64,000 bases of DNA, taken from contig NC_054690.1 in the NCBI RefSeq assembly GCF_011074885.1, forward strand, positions 1,679,001 to 1,743,000, read 5' to 3'. Source of the stretch: Brettanomyces bruxellensis. Its lineage: Eukaryota; Ascomycota; Pichiomycetes; Pichiales; Pichiaceae. This document shows positions 48,598 through 58,328 of this stretch, piece by piece. The notes beneath the pieces were generated by a model. The model ran no database searches. It saw only the letters and a program-made list of their open reading frames with translations, and was not told the origin of the DNA. The position numbers were made by a program, and so were the translations under genes. How positions within the stretch are numbered: the first letter of the stretch is position 1; each line of letters begins with the position of its first letter.

Positions 48598-51500
48598 TCA
48601 ACAATGCTGGATAGAGTAGGCATGCACAATAACTGCAGTAGCAGTCTGGATGTTCATAGAACGAACAATTCCAACCTGCTTGATGACAACGCAAAAATCC
48701 AGCACCGATAGAATTTTGGCTGGAATTCCCTCTCTTTCCCTTCCAAGCACAATTAGCGACTTTTCAGGGAATTCAAGCTTACTGTTTAACTCGACTGAAT
48801 TGTCGGTCTGCTCCAATCCGATAAGAGAGTACCCTTCAAGCTTCTTCATGCGTAAAAACGTCACAATATCATCTTGCTTCACTTCCAGCATAGGCATCCA
48901 TCTGTCGGCAGTAACTGCCACACTTAGAAAGCGCTTATCATCTTTCACCTTTAGATCATTCATCGTCATCCATCCAGCACCTAGACAATCGCAAAGCCGG
49001 CATATTCCACCCAAGTTTGGGGGTTTGTCCACTAAAGAAGCCATCACAATTAATGGAGTACGTTTGACATTGGTCATAGATCTCGTCTGGGAGTCTGCAT
49101 CCAACACTGTAGACCATGTTCCACTTTTCACCTGAAGCATGTTTGACGCATCTTCCTCTTCAACACCGGTGAATGTTTCAAGTTTCACCTCGGATCCTCT
49201 TGGATGCTTCACCCAGAGACCTTTCTGATCCTCGCCAATCGGAATTCGAAGCTTTTTTTGCTGCTCCGGAGACAAATAACGTTTCCACTGCTTCTCAAAA
49301 ATTGCATCCACGTCTCTATCACTCACTTTGAGCAACACCCCACCGTTTATTCCGCATAAATTCAAGTCCTCTGTGATATTCCACAATATGGCATCCCCAG
49401 ACTTGAACTTGCCGGCATCAACTACACCCATATATGATTTGTGGATTCCTCCAACCGTCTTGAATATGTCTGCCGAGATCTTCAAATGCTTCCGCTGAAT
49501 TTCCTCATACAGGACACAAGCCATCGAAGTTGAAAAATGTCTCGTTACAGCTCTGTTAGAGGTAGAAAATGGAAGAACGGTGTATAGTAAAAATCCCTCA
49601 AGATACTTTGCTTCTTCATCTGGCTTCATTTGCAGAATAACCAACGCAAGAAGACGCTCGTATAGTTTGATGATCATTGGTTTTTGATGCTTCAAGCCAT
49701 CCGAAAAGAGTTTCTCTACTTTCTTGAGCAACTCCGGGAACCGATGCACCGTTAATGCAATAATCCACTCAATATATGTCCGGCAAAGTGGGGATGGCTC
49801 CGTAAATAGAAGAGGTGCGATTATTTCTAGCACATTCTTTTCCAACACTTCTTTACGCACTATGTCCAAAGTCTGTAGCATGCATTGAAGCAATTGTATT
49901 CTCTTCCATTGCTCAACTCGATCTGTTCTCTTCACCGGTTTGAAAAGATGAAAGAGTGCATTATTTTGCAAAATGTACGTCCAGATACTTTCACCAAGCC
50001 TATATCCCTGTATGGATGCAATCACCGCCTTCAACTTTATCCGATAATCAACCTCTGGCTTTCCGTATATCGACTCATACAAGCCAACTCCAGACATATT
50101 ATATTCCGCATCATATAAATCAGACAGAACGTAATCGACAAGGAAAACACCCTCAGTACTTTGGTGTAAAAATGCACCTTTAACTAAAAGTTTAGAAATC
50201 CATGGGAGCCGCTCGAATGTGTCACTACTCTCTAGTTGAAGTCTGGAAATATTATCAAATAGAATAGTGAGCAACGACTTTCTTGTCTTTGAATTCTCCA
50301 ATAAACCCTCACAGATATCACAAATTGTACCTGACAGCTTGTCATCTTCTCCAGCAAGGTTCAAAAGCTTTGAACTTGTCAAAAGATTGATGAACTTGTG
50401 ATGCATATCTCTCTCAGACATGATAAGTCTGTCCCTGGTGAGATCACACCATATATTCTTAAGATTATCTACAATTAATCGGACATCTTCCCTGGAAATC
50501 TTACCATAATTATCAAGTAGTGAGGTGAGCATCTCGATATTTCCATTATGAGACATTGACTCGGACTTGTCAATGATACTGGATGAAAATTCAAGGATTG
50601 CACTCTTCTTACACTCGTTCAACTCACAAACGCAAAGCATACCACCAATTGTACTCATGAGGAGACCAAGAAACTCATCCTTGATATGGTAAACAAATCT
50701 GTCCTTCGCCAATTTCGGAATTTTCTCCAAAGCCTGAGAGCCCAATTTTAGAAATGGTGCTATCTCTAGATTGAAATTCTCGTTGTAGACGCATTCTTTC
50801 ACACAGTGGCTGAAGAATTTAAACTTATTAACGGCTTTTCCAGCAGAAGATGAATCTCGGACTTCAATCAGTTCACTCTGAAGCTTTTCAAACATTCCCA
50901 CAAGGTCGATCTGCTCCCAAAATTGATAACTGAATAAATCCTTGTTTTGTAAGACAAACTTGCTCTCTGCATATATATCACTTTCAACTGTTGCAGAAAA
51001 CTGGAACATTCTTCCTATAACACTACCAAGCCTTTTAGATATATCCTTTTGGAGAAACAAAGAGTTGAATTCAAGCTGTGACCTTGCACATTCGAAAAGA
51101 AAGCGATCAAACTGTGAGTATGAAAGTGCACTTTTAGCAACTACAGAAACATCCACATCCCTCTTTAATAGATATGAAGTCATTACCACTAGTGCATCCA
51201 GCTCAAACCCGGTATTGCACACTTGCTGGTAGTGCTGCAAAGTTTCGGCAAGCTTAAACTGCTTACTGAACAAATCAATGAATAACTCTTCATTTTCAGC
51301 ATATATATCAAATCCATTGAAGTGAGCATGATGTCCAATGGCCGAAAATATGGCAGTGTCATCTGCTTGTGTGCAATTTATGTAAGTGAGAAGACGCAAT
51401 TGCAAAGTTTGAAGCACTTTAGTCCATAACACAGATCCAGAACCATCTTCAAACGACGACAAAATAAGATCTAATGATTCTGCTGTTAAGCAATTTCTTC

Positions 51501-52980
51501 TAATGGACTTAAGGCCTTTGAGAATGCCAGATAGCAGATATATTCTGACTGGTCCATAGGCCATCTTATACTCACCAAGAACTTCAAGTAAGGCGTTTAT
51601 AAAAGAAACCTGTTTATCTTCAGTTTGAAGAGATGTGATACATTTACCGATGAAATCAGAAAAGCGTTCACCGTAAGGACATGAATATTTACCATCGAAC
51701 GATTTTTGCACAGTGAAATGAGCCGCCATCAACGCAAAAGGAAGAAACGTTGAAGTGAGAAAATAGTGATCGAGATTAAATATACCCATGCTGGATTCAG
51801 GAAGCGATAAAGCCAACTCCAAGGCAAAAGACTTGATTCTCACAGTTGGTGCCCTAAACCCAACTGCCAAAATCGTGAGTGCAAATGAAACAGGGATGCC
51901 GGAACCTGGCGAAACAATTTTTATCAAATCGTTCTTAGCGGCTTCTGCCTGATTCATCGAGATATCTATACCCATAATCTCGTAAAGCGTGAAGAATCTG
52001 TACCAACGTTTCAAGTTTTCATCCTTCTCAGATATTTTCCAGGTAAAGATTGGAGTTTCCACGTCATTCGAAAGGCTTTCAAGGGATTTTTCAAGAATAA
52101 CAAGCGAGAACTTTCTTTGTTCACGACTGATACTGGAAAGTCCATTGCGAATGTACTGCCAATAACTCACCTTTGAAGTTCTCTCTTGGAAACTTGTCGA
52201 TCTCTGCAAACTTTTAATTCCGATATTGTCCAGTATGCAAAACCAAAGAGTGTAGGCAACCGAGCCAAAGTCATTTTGGTTCGTGTCCAAAAGTGTTCCA
52301 ATTGAAGCAAATACGGAGTTCAATATGTTATTATGCGAACAGATGTATGCTATCCTCGACTTAAGAATATCCAAGGATAAATGAGATATACTAAGATCAG
52401 AACTGCTTGCATAGAGTATAGCTATCTTCTCCGTCCTGCTGTTTGAATATGATTCCATGATCTGTTTATCGTTCATAAATATCCATCCTATGAAATCTAA
52501 AAACTTTTCACAATCCTTATGGTCTGAGCCCTTCACATAATCTTCATTGGAAGAAGACACATGTCCCAATCTCGGTTCTAAATGGTCTTTCCCATCGATA
52601 ATAAAAGTCCATATCTTGTTATTAAAGGATCGCATGTTCTGTTCAGCGTAATCAATGAGCTTGTCAATTGTTATATCAAGGATATTCTCAAACAATCCTT
52701 CCTCTCTGAAAAGTTTACACAACTTGATTATTGTAGCCTTATGGCTACCATTACCGGTTGCAAGCAAATAGTGAACGTATTTTGTCACATCATCAAAAAA
52801 ATGCCCTTTTAACTCTGGAGAAAGGTTAATGATTTCCGAAAATGCAGCCGAATATGCTTCTTTCTGATCCTCATCTAGCTCCTTTGTCGATGATAACTTT
52901 GTGAATAACTTTTGAGCTGTGGCCTTTCGCTGATCAGAATCTAACGATTCAGCAATGAGTTCTAGTGATGTTATAGACAT
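48598..52980 (-). CDS. TRM3: tRNA (guanosine-18-2'-O)-methyltransferase Trm3
   Basis: Starting at the ATG at 52980 (MSITSLELIAESLDSDQRKA) the product is 1,460 residues; the frame before it has no ATG. The first 1,200 residues form a long helical HEAT/ARM-like region. The C-terminal 150 residues are a SPOUT domain of the SpoU type with PLIVMASLVDKPPNLGGICR (motif 1), SLIVLGREREGIPAKIL (motif 2) and GIVRSMNIQTATAVIV (motif 3). Trm3 makes Gm18 in many tRNAs. The length agrees with yeast Trm3 (1,436). Motif 3 reads RSMNIQ rather than the common RSLNVS/H. Confidence 0.93.
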   Translation of the reverse strand: MSITSLELIAESLDSDQRKATAQKLFTKLSSTKELDEDQKEAYSAAFSEIINLSPELKGHFFDDVTKYVHYLLATGNGSHKATIIKLCKLFREEGLFENILDITIDKLIDYAEQNMRSFNNKIWTFIIDGKDHLEPRLGHVSSSNEDYVKGSDHKDCEKFLDFIGWIFMNDKQIMESYSNSRTEKIAILYASSSDLSISHLSLDILKSRIAYICSHNNILNSVFASIGTLLDTNQNDFGSVAYTLWFCILDNIGIKSLQRSTSFQERTSKVSYWQYIRNGLSSISREQRKFSLVILEKSLESLSNDVETPIFTWKISEKDENLKRWYRFFTLYEIMGIDISMNQAEAAKNDLIKIVSPGSGIPVSFALTILAVGFRAPTVRIKSFALELALSLPESSMGIFNLDHYFLTSTFLPFALMAAHFTVQKSFDGKYSCPYGERFSDFIGKCITSLQTEDKQVSFINALLEVLGEYKMAYGPVRIYLLSGILKGLKSIRRNCLTAESLDLILSSFEDGSGSVLWTKVLQTLQLRLLTYINCTQADDTAIFSAIGHHAHFNGFDIYAENEELFIDLFSKQFKLAETLQHYQQVCNTGFELDALVVMTSYLLKRDVDVSVVAKSALSYSQFDRFLFECARSQLEFNSLFLQKDISKRLGSVIGRMFQFSATVESDIYAESKFVLQNKDLFSYQFWEQIDLVGMFEKLQSELIEVRDSSSAGKAVNKFKFFSHCVKECVYNENFNLEIAPFLKLGSQALEKIPKLAKDRFVYHIKDEFLGLLMSTIGGMLCVCELNECKKSAILEFSSSIIDKSESMSHNGNIEMLTSLLDNYGKISREDVRLIVDNLKNIWCDLTRDRLIMSERDMHHKFINLLTSSKLLNLAGEDDKLSGTICDICEGLLENSKTRKSLLTILFDNISRLQLESSDTFERLPWISKLLVKGAFLHQSTEGVFLVDYVLSDLYDAEYNMSGVGLYESIYGKPEVDYRIKLKAVIASIQGYRLGESIWTYILQNNALFHLFKPVKRTDRVEQWKRIQLLQCMLQTLDIVRKEVLEKNVLEIIAPLLFTEPSPLCRTYIEWIIALTVHRFPELLKKVEKLFSDGLKHQKPMIIKLYERLLALVILQMKPDEEAKYLEGFLLYTVLPFSTSNRAVTRHFSTSMACVLYEEIQRKHLKISADIFKTVGGIHKSYMGVVDAGKFKSGDAILWNITEDLNLCGINGGVLLKVSDRDVDAIFEKQWKRYLSPEQQKKLRIPIGEDQKGLWVKHPRGSEVKLETFTGVEEEDASNMLQVKSGTWSTVLDADSQTRSMTNVKRTPLIVMASLVDKPPNLGGICRLCDCLGAGWMTMNDLKVKDDKRFLSVAVTADRWMPMLEVKQDDIVTFLRMKKLEGYSLIGLEQTDNSVELNSKLEFPEKSLIVLGREREGIPAKILSVLDFCVVIKQVGIVRSMNIQTATAVIVHAYSIQHC

Positions 52981-53100
52981 GAGAATTTTTGAAATATCCA
53001 AGCAGCTCTAAGCTTTGGAAAACCCAACTCCAATGTTCAAAAAAGGATTAGTGAAAAATTGATGGAGTGAATTATATCATCATTCGAGAGTAGAAAGAGA

Positions 53101-53123
53101 AAAAAAAAAAAAAAAAAAAAAAA
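53101..53123. repeat. Poly(A) tract between TRM3 and ATG16
   Basis: An uninterrupted run of about 23 A residues lies in the 276-bp gap between the TRM3 start codon and the ATG16 stop codon; it could be a nucleosome-depleting element of the TRM3 promoter. Confidence 0.8.
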
Positions 53124-53256
53124 CTTTTTTTCAGCACACAAACAATAGATGCACCTCTACACCATAATGATCTTATCGGTACTCGCTTATCTCTCGTGTC
53201 TTCAAAATTATTCAAGATAAGAACTCTAGCCACTCTTCTCACTTTCATGTTCAGTA

Positions 53257-53829
53257 CTAACTTTCGTTTGATTTCTTCGATTCCTTTAACACCTCGTTTG
53301 CAGCATTGAGGACATCTGCATCCTTTGATGCTTTATCCATCCAGCGATCAACCAATGCTTTATTTTCCTTCTTTAACTTGTCAACTGTCTTGCGAAGAAG
53401 ATTATTTTCTATTTGTAGAGATAAAATGCCATCATTTATCCCCTCTATATTCTGATTCTTAACGCGTGACTCCTCCTGAATTCTTTCATATCTTCCTTTC
53501 AAGTCTATGTAGCCATCTTTTAAAAGTCTAAGTGATTTCTTTAGTGAGCCGACTTCATCTTTCAAAGACGAGATTTCTTCTTTCTGTTCATCAAATGTAC
53601 GATTCTCATATGCAATTTTTTTCTTTAGATGATCATTTGCTGCTAACAATTCTACAACTTGCTTGCTTGGCTCATCTTTGGATAACGTTGCTATCAAGAT
53701 GTCCTGGCTTCTCTTTTGCTCACATATAAAACTTAAGGATTTAAAGATGGCAGAATCTTTTGCCTCCATATTATCTCTGTCAACCAACCGATTGAGTAAA
53801 GTTTGTCTCCATGTTGATTCAGAAGCCAT
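53257..53829 (-). CDS. ATG16: Autophagy protein Atg16
   Basis: The 190-residue protein has the Atg16 signature: an Atg5-binding N-terminal helix (TWRQTLLNRLVDRDN), then a continuous coiled coil (about 70-180) with the conserved ILSLQIENNLLRKTVDKLKKEN segment and DRWMDKASKDADVLNAANE at the end. Yeast Atg16 dimerises through the coil and joins Atg12-Atg5 into the E3-like complex that lipidates Atg8 at the forming autophagosome. The length fits fungal Atg16 (150-200), without the WD40 domain of animals. It is divergent from the MIL1-like gene. Confidence 0.93.
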   Translation of the reverse strand: MASESTWRQTLLNRLVDRDNMEAKDSAIFKSLSFICEQKRSQDILIATLSKDEPSKQVVELLAANDHLKKKIAYENRTFDEQKEEISSLKDEVGSLKKSLRLLKDGYIDLKGRYERIQEESRVKNQNIEGINDGILSLQIENNLLRKTVDKLKKENKALVDRWMDKASKDADVLNAANEVLKESKKSNES

Positions 53830-54216
53830 TATGTCATAATCTTGCTGTTTGTAAAAACGTTAAGTTGCAATTTTGAAACAAATTTTATTGTCGATCAAAA
53901 TGGTTAGAAGAGAATGTGAATAAATTGTAAATAAACGAGTGTTCTCGCTTGTATCTACATTTTCTATTTTTTTTTATTTTTTTTATTATTGATTATTTAT
54001 TCTTATTACCTTCCGATTAATCGTACAATACTATTAATGTATCTGTTCTTTCTTCCAATCCTAACATTACAAGTCGCCTTTTTTTAATAACATATTCATT
54101 CGACGGATTATTTGTATACCAAGACAATTGAAGGATTCCACTTCTTGTTTTTTGAATGGTGACTCTAAAAGGAATGCTTTTCATTTTGAATACAGCTAGC
54201 TAAACTTCCATAAGCA
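53830..54216. promoter_or_regulatory. Divergent promoter region ATG16 / MIL1-like
   Basis: These 387 bp between two divergent start codons are T-rich near 53960-54010 and near 54075 and should hold both promoters. No other feature was recognised. Confidence 0.55.
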
Positions 54217-56730
54217 ATGATCATTCCTTCACTAAACGGATCACCCAAGAAAGTTGCAAAAAAGATCAAGCGGAAATATAGTGTTGCTTCATATCAGACA
54301 CAGTATGATAATGCAGATAGCACGCAATTGTTTACGCCGAAATCTGAAGAAGATGTTGGTGATGAGTTGGCAAGTAGCACAGATGATAGGCAAATATCCG
54401 ATGAAGAGTGCAAAGATACTGGTTTGATTGATAATAGGAAGCAAGATGAGGGCCCCAGTGTGGATAAGGATGGCAATTGTGCGGAAAGTGCTGAAACTGA
54501 GGAAATTCAGCCGCCTAAATTAGAAAGAACTGTTACGTTAAAGGAATATCGACAAGAAATGATGATGGAACATGGTATACAGCCTCAAAAAGAAAGCTCA
54601 CATCAAGATAGCACAGGCAATTCTGATGAGAAGCCAGATTCTGGGCGGAAATGGTCCCTGTGGTCACTTTTTTCTGGACAAAATGGACAAAAGGATGGCG
54701 AAAATGTTGAGAGCATGGCCAGCATGAAGACAGGAGGAATATCCAGTGTGAAAAGTCATGAAATTGCCTCAATTAATACAAATCGTACAGGGGGTGAGGT
54801 CTCGGGAGGTACGGAAAGCTCAATTCTGACCTACCATGGAAACACGCTATCGCAAATAGACAACGAAGATAATCTTGAGCCAAATACACTTTCAAGAGTT
54901 GTAACTTCGACAGGAGAAGGTGTTGAAGAGGACTTAGAAAACGAAGGTGAAGGTGAAGAAGAGCAGTCAGGATTTGAAGATGAAGAAAGTAAGCCTGACA
55001 TGCAGAAGCACTGGTGGAAACCTTGGTCGTGGTATAATTCGAACGAGCTAAATACATGTGACACAACTATGAACGGTGAGCAAACTTTACAGGAAGAAAA
55101 TGAAGAGGAAAAGAATCTTCGAGAGTCTGAGAAAGAAGCACAACGTGTTATGGATGCTCGCACTTTAACGTATGAAGTTTCAAGCTCTTGGGCCTATTTT
55201 CGGGATGAAAGTGAGGATACGGGTCAGATATCGATATTTGGCACTAGATCAATGCGTGCACCACTTACGGTTCGTCATAACGTCAAATGTGGATTTGACA
55301 AGCAAGAAAAGCACGGACCCATTTTGGATAGTGATGATTTATGCACGGTAATCCCGGACTTTGACCGTAACTATCGTGATATTACCACTCAAACGAAGAT
55401 CCGCATTCTTATATCATCCCTAGGGGGGAGCCTCATAAAGATGCTGGTTCCTGGGGAGACGCATTTATACCATAGGCCAGTATATGACACCCCGAAGTCG
55501 AGAAAGAAAGCAAAAAGCAGCCAAAAGAAAGGAAAAGAGAGCATCAAAAAAGCTCTCATTATTGGAATTCATAGCTATCTTCCACCTCAAATTATGGAAA
55601 ATTTGCAAGAGGGTGAAACCACAAATGCAGAAAAAATGGTTCGGGTTGCTTCAAGTGAGCTCGGAAAGTGGGCCAATGACAATGATGTAATCATAAAGAA
55701 GCAGACGATTGCAATGGATGGATATGGACAGTTATTTGACAGAGTGAGCAACTGCTTGTCCTTGCTTGACAACTGGATGAATTCCATTTGCTCAGCAGAC
55801 ATCATTCTTGTTGTTTCTGATGTACAATCGACTGCAATTGCGATTCACGTGCTTTCCAGATTGATAACGGCCGGATATCTCGACAACACCGCATTTGTGG
55901 GATTTATTGGGCTGGCTGGAACATTCTTGGGCCCTTCTCTAGATGCAGATACAAAGATTACCGTAAAAGGAAGCGGAGATTTGCTTGAAAATAAGGTAAT
56001 GCTTCAGTTGTTTGACTTCCAGGATTGCAGCTCACTTCAAAGCAAGGAGTTGCTTCGTCACATTAAGATTCTTGTTGGTCGAAACGTGAAGATTACATTG
56101 GTAGCCTCTTTGACAGACACTTTGGCGCCAATCTACTCCTCGCTATGCCTTCATATTTCGCACCCAAACATTTTCAGAGCTGTTTACATCGATGGAAGAA
56201 GCGGTCAGCCTGATTTCATAATTACCTTGATTAGCCTAGCGTTGACAATTAGGAATTTAAACATGAATGACCACCGGCTTCTTGTTGAGCTAAGCAGCAT
56301 ATTTCAAGCCAGTTCCTGGGAATACAGAAAACGAAGGAAGAGCATCACCAACAAGAGCGGAAATTATACAAACACCATCTTTACGAACAGACATGTGTAC
56401 AAGACAGGGATCCAGAACATGCTTGAGACTAGCGACCTCATGTTCAAGCAGGCTGTGCAAGAGCAGGAAGACTTTGATGTTAAGGAGATGAGCACAAACG
56501 TTTATCACATACCCTGGTGTATGCGTGGTTTTATAGAGGAACTTGCGAAGTTGAAAAAGAAAGAAGACCGGAGAACAGATCGTCATTTTGATGTTGATAC
56601 CGGGCAGTTGATAAATCAGCTTTTAGAAGAATTTCGGGCTTGGCGGCCGACAGACAAGGTTTACAAAGATTTCCGATATTGCATTGAGGAACTTTCTGAG
56701 ATGTCTGGAAATGATCTGTTTGGGGATTAG
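54217..56730 (+). CDS. MIL1/YFL034W-type alpha/beta-hydrolase relative lacking the nucleophile
   Basis: The 837-residue protein has an acidic disordered N-terminus with two Trp-rich motifs (RKWSLWSLF near 145-155 and KHWWKPWSWY near 264-275). A C-terminal fungal alpha/beta-hydrolase-like domain starts about residue 448 (ALIIGIHSYLPPQIM). Family landmarks follow: FDRV, SADIILVV, the acid loop SLTDTLAP, and HISHPNIFRAVYIDG. Family members such as yeast Mil1 (medium-adaptin-interacting lipase) have a CHSQG nucleophile elbow; here the aligned residues 534-538 are SDVQS, so the Ser nucleophile is replaced by Val. The Asp (SLTD) and His (SHP) positions are kept. The protein is probably catalytically dead; that is inferred from the alignment in my memory. 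Confidence 0.6.
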   Translation: MIIPSLNGSPKKVAKKIKRKYSVASYQTQYDNADSTQLFTPKSEEDVGDELASSTDDRQISDEECKDTGLIDNRKQDEGPSVDKDGNCAESAETEEIQPPKLERTVTLKEYRQEMMMEHGIQPQKESSHQDSTGNSDEKPDSGRKWSLWSLFSGQNGQKDGENVESMASMKTGGISSVKSHEIASINTNRTGGEVSGGTESSILTYHGNTLSQIDNEDNLEPNTLSRVVTSTGEGVEEDLENEGEGEEEQSGFEDEESKPDMQKHWWKPWSWYNSNELNTCDTTMNGEQTLQEENEEEKNLRESEKEAQRVMDARTLTYEVSSSWAYFRDESEDTGQISIFGTRSMRAPLTVRHNVKCGFDKQEKHGPILDSDDLCTVIPDFDRNYRDITTQTKIRILISSLGGSLIKMLVPGETHLYHRPVYDTPKSRKKAKSSQKKGKESIKKALIIGIHSYLPPQIMENLQEGETTNAEKMVRVASSELGKWANDNDVIIKKQTIAMDGYGQLFDRVSNCLSLLDNWMNSICSADIILVVSDVQSTAIAIHVLSRLITAGYLDNTAFVGFIGLAGTFLGPSLDADTKITVKGSGDLLENKVMLQLFDFQDCSSLQSKELLRHIKILVGRNVKITLVASLTDTLAPIYSSLCLHISHPNIFRAVYIDGRSGQPDFIITLISLALTIRNLNMNDHRLLVELSSIFQASSWEYRKRRKSITNKSGNYTNTIFTNRHVYKTGIQNMLETSDLMFKQAVQEQEDFDVKEMSTNVYHIPWCMRGFIEELAKLKKKEDRRTDRHFDVDTGQLINQLLEEFRAWRPTDKVYKDFRYCIEELSEMSGNDLFGD

Positions 56731-56942
56731 CATGGATATTAGAGACGGTATACTGAGTATACTAAGGTTATAAATGCAGGAATATAAGATTAATAAGGTG
56801 ATTTGATGGGGAACCAAATGTTGATGTAACGACTGTATTTAATATTTAGCTCACATGAGAGTGTTGAACATTTAGTTATCATGGTAGTGTTGAATATTCA
56901 GCTATCATAGTAGTATTCTATTTAGTTGTTTTGGTGGTTTTA

Positions 56943-57062
56943 TTTGATTAATGCAGTATTTTATTTGGTCACCATGGCATTATTTTATTTGGTCACCATG
57001 GTATCATTTTATTTATTTGCTATGGTATTATTTTATTTAGTGAATATGGAATTATTTCTTTT
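56943..57062. repeat. 24-bp x 5 minisatellite downstream of the MIL1-like gene
   Basis: Five units of 24 bp; units 2 and 3 read GGTCACCATGGCATTATTTTATTT with single changes. Unit 1 (TTTGATTAATGCAG...), unit 4 (ATTTGCTATGG...) and unit 5 (AGTGAATATGG...) are diverged copies. Looser repeats of ATCATGGTAGT precede from 56850. Confidence 0.9.
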
Positions 57063-58182
57063 AGTTAATTGGTTATTTACTATGGTGGCATTTTTTTGCA
57101 TGTAGCATTTCCTTAACGATAATAGTATTGCAATTATTTAGTATCACTGCCTCCTTCATAATACAGCAGTATAACTAATATATCTTTCCGTTTATTTTAT
57201 TATTATAGTGCTTCCATAGCATTTCCGGTATTTACTCGGGATTTTAATTTTTTCTGCATATTTTCCTCTCCTCATTCCTTTGACTACTCGATTCATTACA
57301 TTTTCTTCTTGTTTCCATTTTCGCATTTATATTGCCGGACCATGCATGATTTATTGTTTATATATGGCTTCTTGCTTCCATCCTACCTAGTATTGATATT
57401 TTATGTTATTTGGATTCGGAACTACTTTTATTACTATATCTAAGTCGATGCTCATCAATGCAGTAGACCATCGCTGTCCGTTTGCCATTTGTCGACAAAC
57501 AATACGTGTTTTCTGCTTGAGCATTTTTTTGTGGTGATACATTTCGATTCAATTTTCTCAGGAACGACAGAGTTTTGGTGAGGATGAAATTGTAAGTAAG
57601 GTATTTTTGAAAGGGAGCAAATTACAGCCTAGTAGGTCGAAAAATGGAGTCAATTTAAGCTTATCCCGGTGTCAATCGAGACAATCTACGGGTATATATA
57701 GGGAGCATGTAATCCTGCACTTGTAAGAATGCATTCTACAGATTCTGGAACCCCGAAAGTTGTTGTTGGAGCATAGAACCAACTCAAAGTGTACAAGCAC
57801 CAGATTTTTTGCCGATGCTTTTTTACTGATCGATTAGATTAGATCGCGACTGGTCCAAATTTTTGGAGCTGAAATTTTTTCTGAATGGACTTTTCGCTTT
57901 TCGCATTAGGTTTTTATTCTCACCCTATTCGCTCTTTAGGGGAGGGGGCCCGGAGACCCTAGAAATGAATGTTTTGAGAATTACAAAGAATAGGAATACC
58001 GGCATTGTTGAGCGCAGAGATAGTTTTGCTTTTTTCGCTTTTTTTTTTCATCCTCACCCGTTAGCCCAAACCTGCAAGTTTTCTCTGCATTTTTTTTCTT
58101 AAATTTTTCCCTGCTCTAATCCGATTGTTCTTTCTCACCTGTGCTGTTTAATTCAATGGCCTGCTTGCATGGCTGGTAAACA

Positions 58183-58192
58183 TATATATAAA
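58183..58192 (+). promoter_or_regulatory. FTR1: TATA box of FTR1
   Basis: TATATATAAA lies about 137 bp upstream of the FTR1 ATG, at the usual distance for a yeast TATA element. Confidence 0.6.
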
Positions 58193-58328
58193 CAAGGATA
58201 CCCCCATGAATTACTGTAGAAAAAACTTGCGTGGAGCCCTAAGATGATGTTGTAGTCACTATCGCTTCCTTGAACTCGCCCTAGGTCCCAACATTCACCT
58301 CTCCTCTAATTAGCAAGAGCCTATCAAG

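Larger units (their letters stand above)
56731..58328. promoter_or_regulatory. Long intergenic upstream of FTR1
   Basis: These 1,598 bp contain the 24-bp repeat downstream of the MIL1-like gene and two TATA-like sequences (57693-57701 and 58183-58192). There are two CACCC words (57921-57925, 58055-58059), one AGATAG (58018-58023, WGATAR type) and a short GC-rich island GGGGAGGGGGCCCGG around 57941. FTR1-type genes are iron-repressed, by Aft1-like (CACCC) or GATA factors in different yeasts; which applies here is unknown. No ORF with an ATG was supported. Confidence 0.55.

Noticed and set aside
57800..57840. U5 snRNA-like loop (GCTTTTTTACTG)
   Set aside because: The U5 loop consensus GCCTTTTAC is not matched exactly and no flanking stem or Sm site was found.
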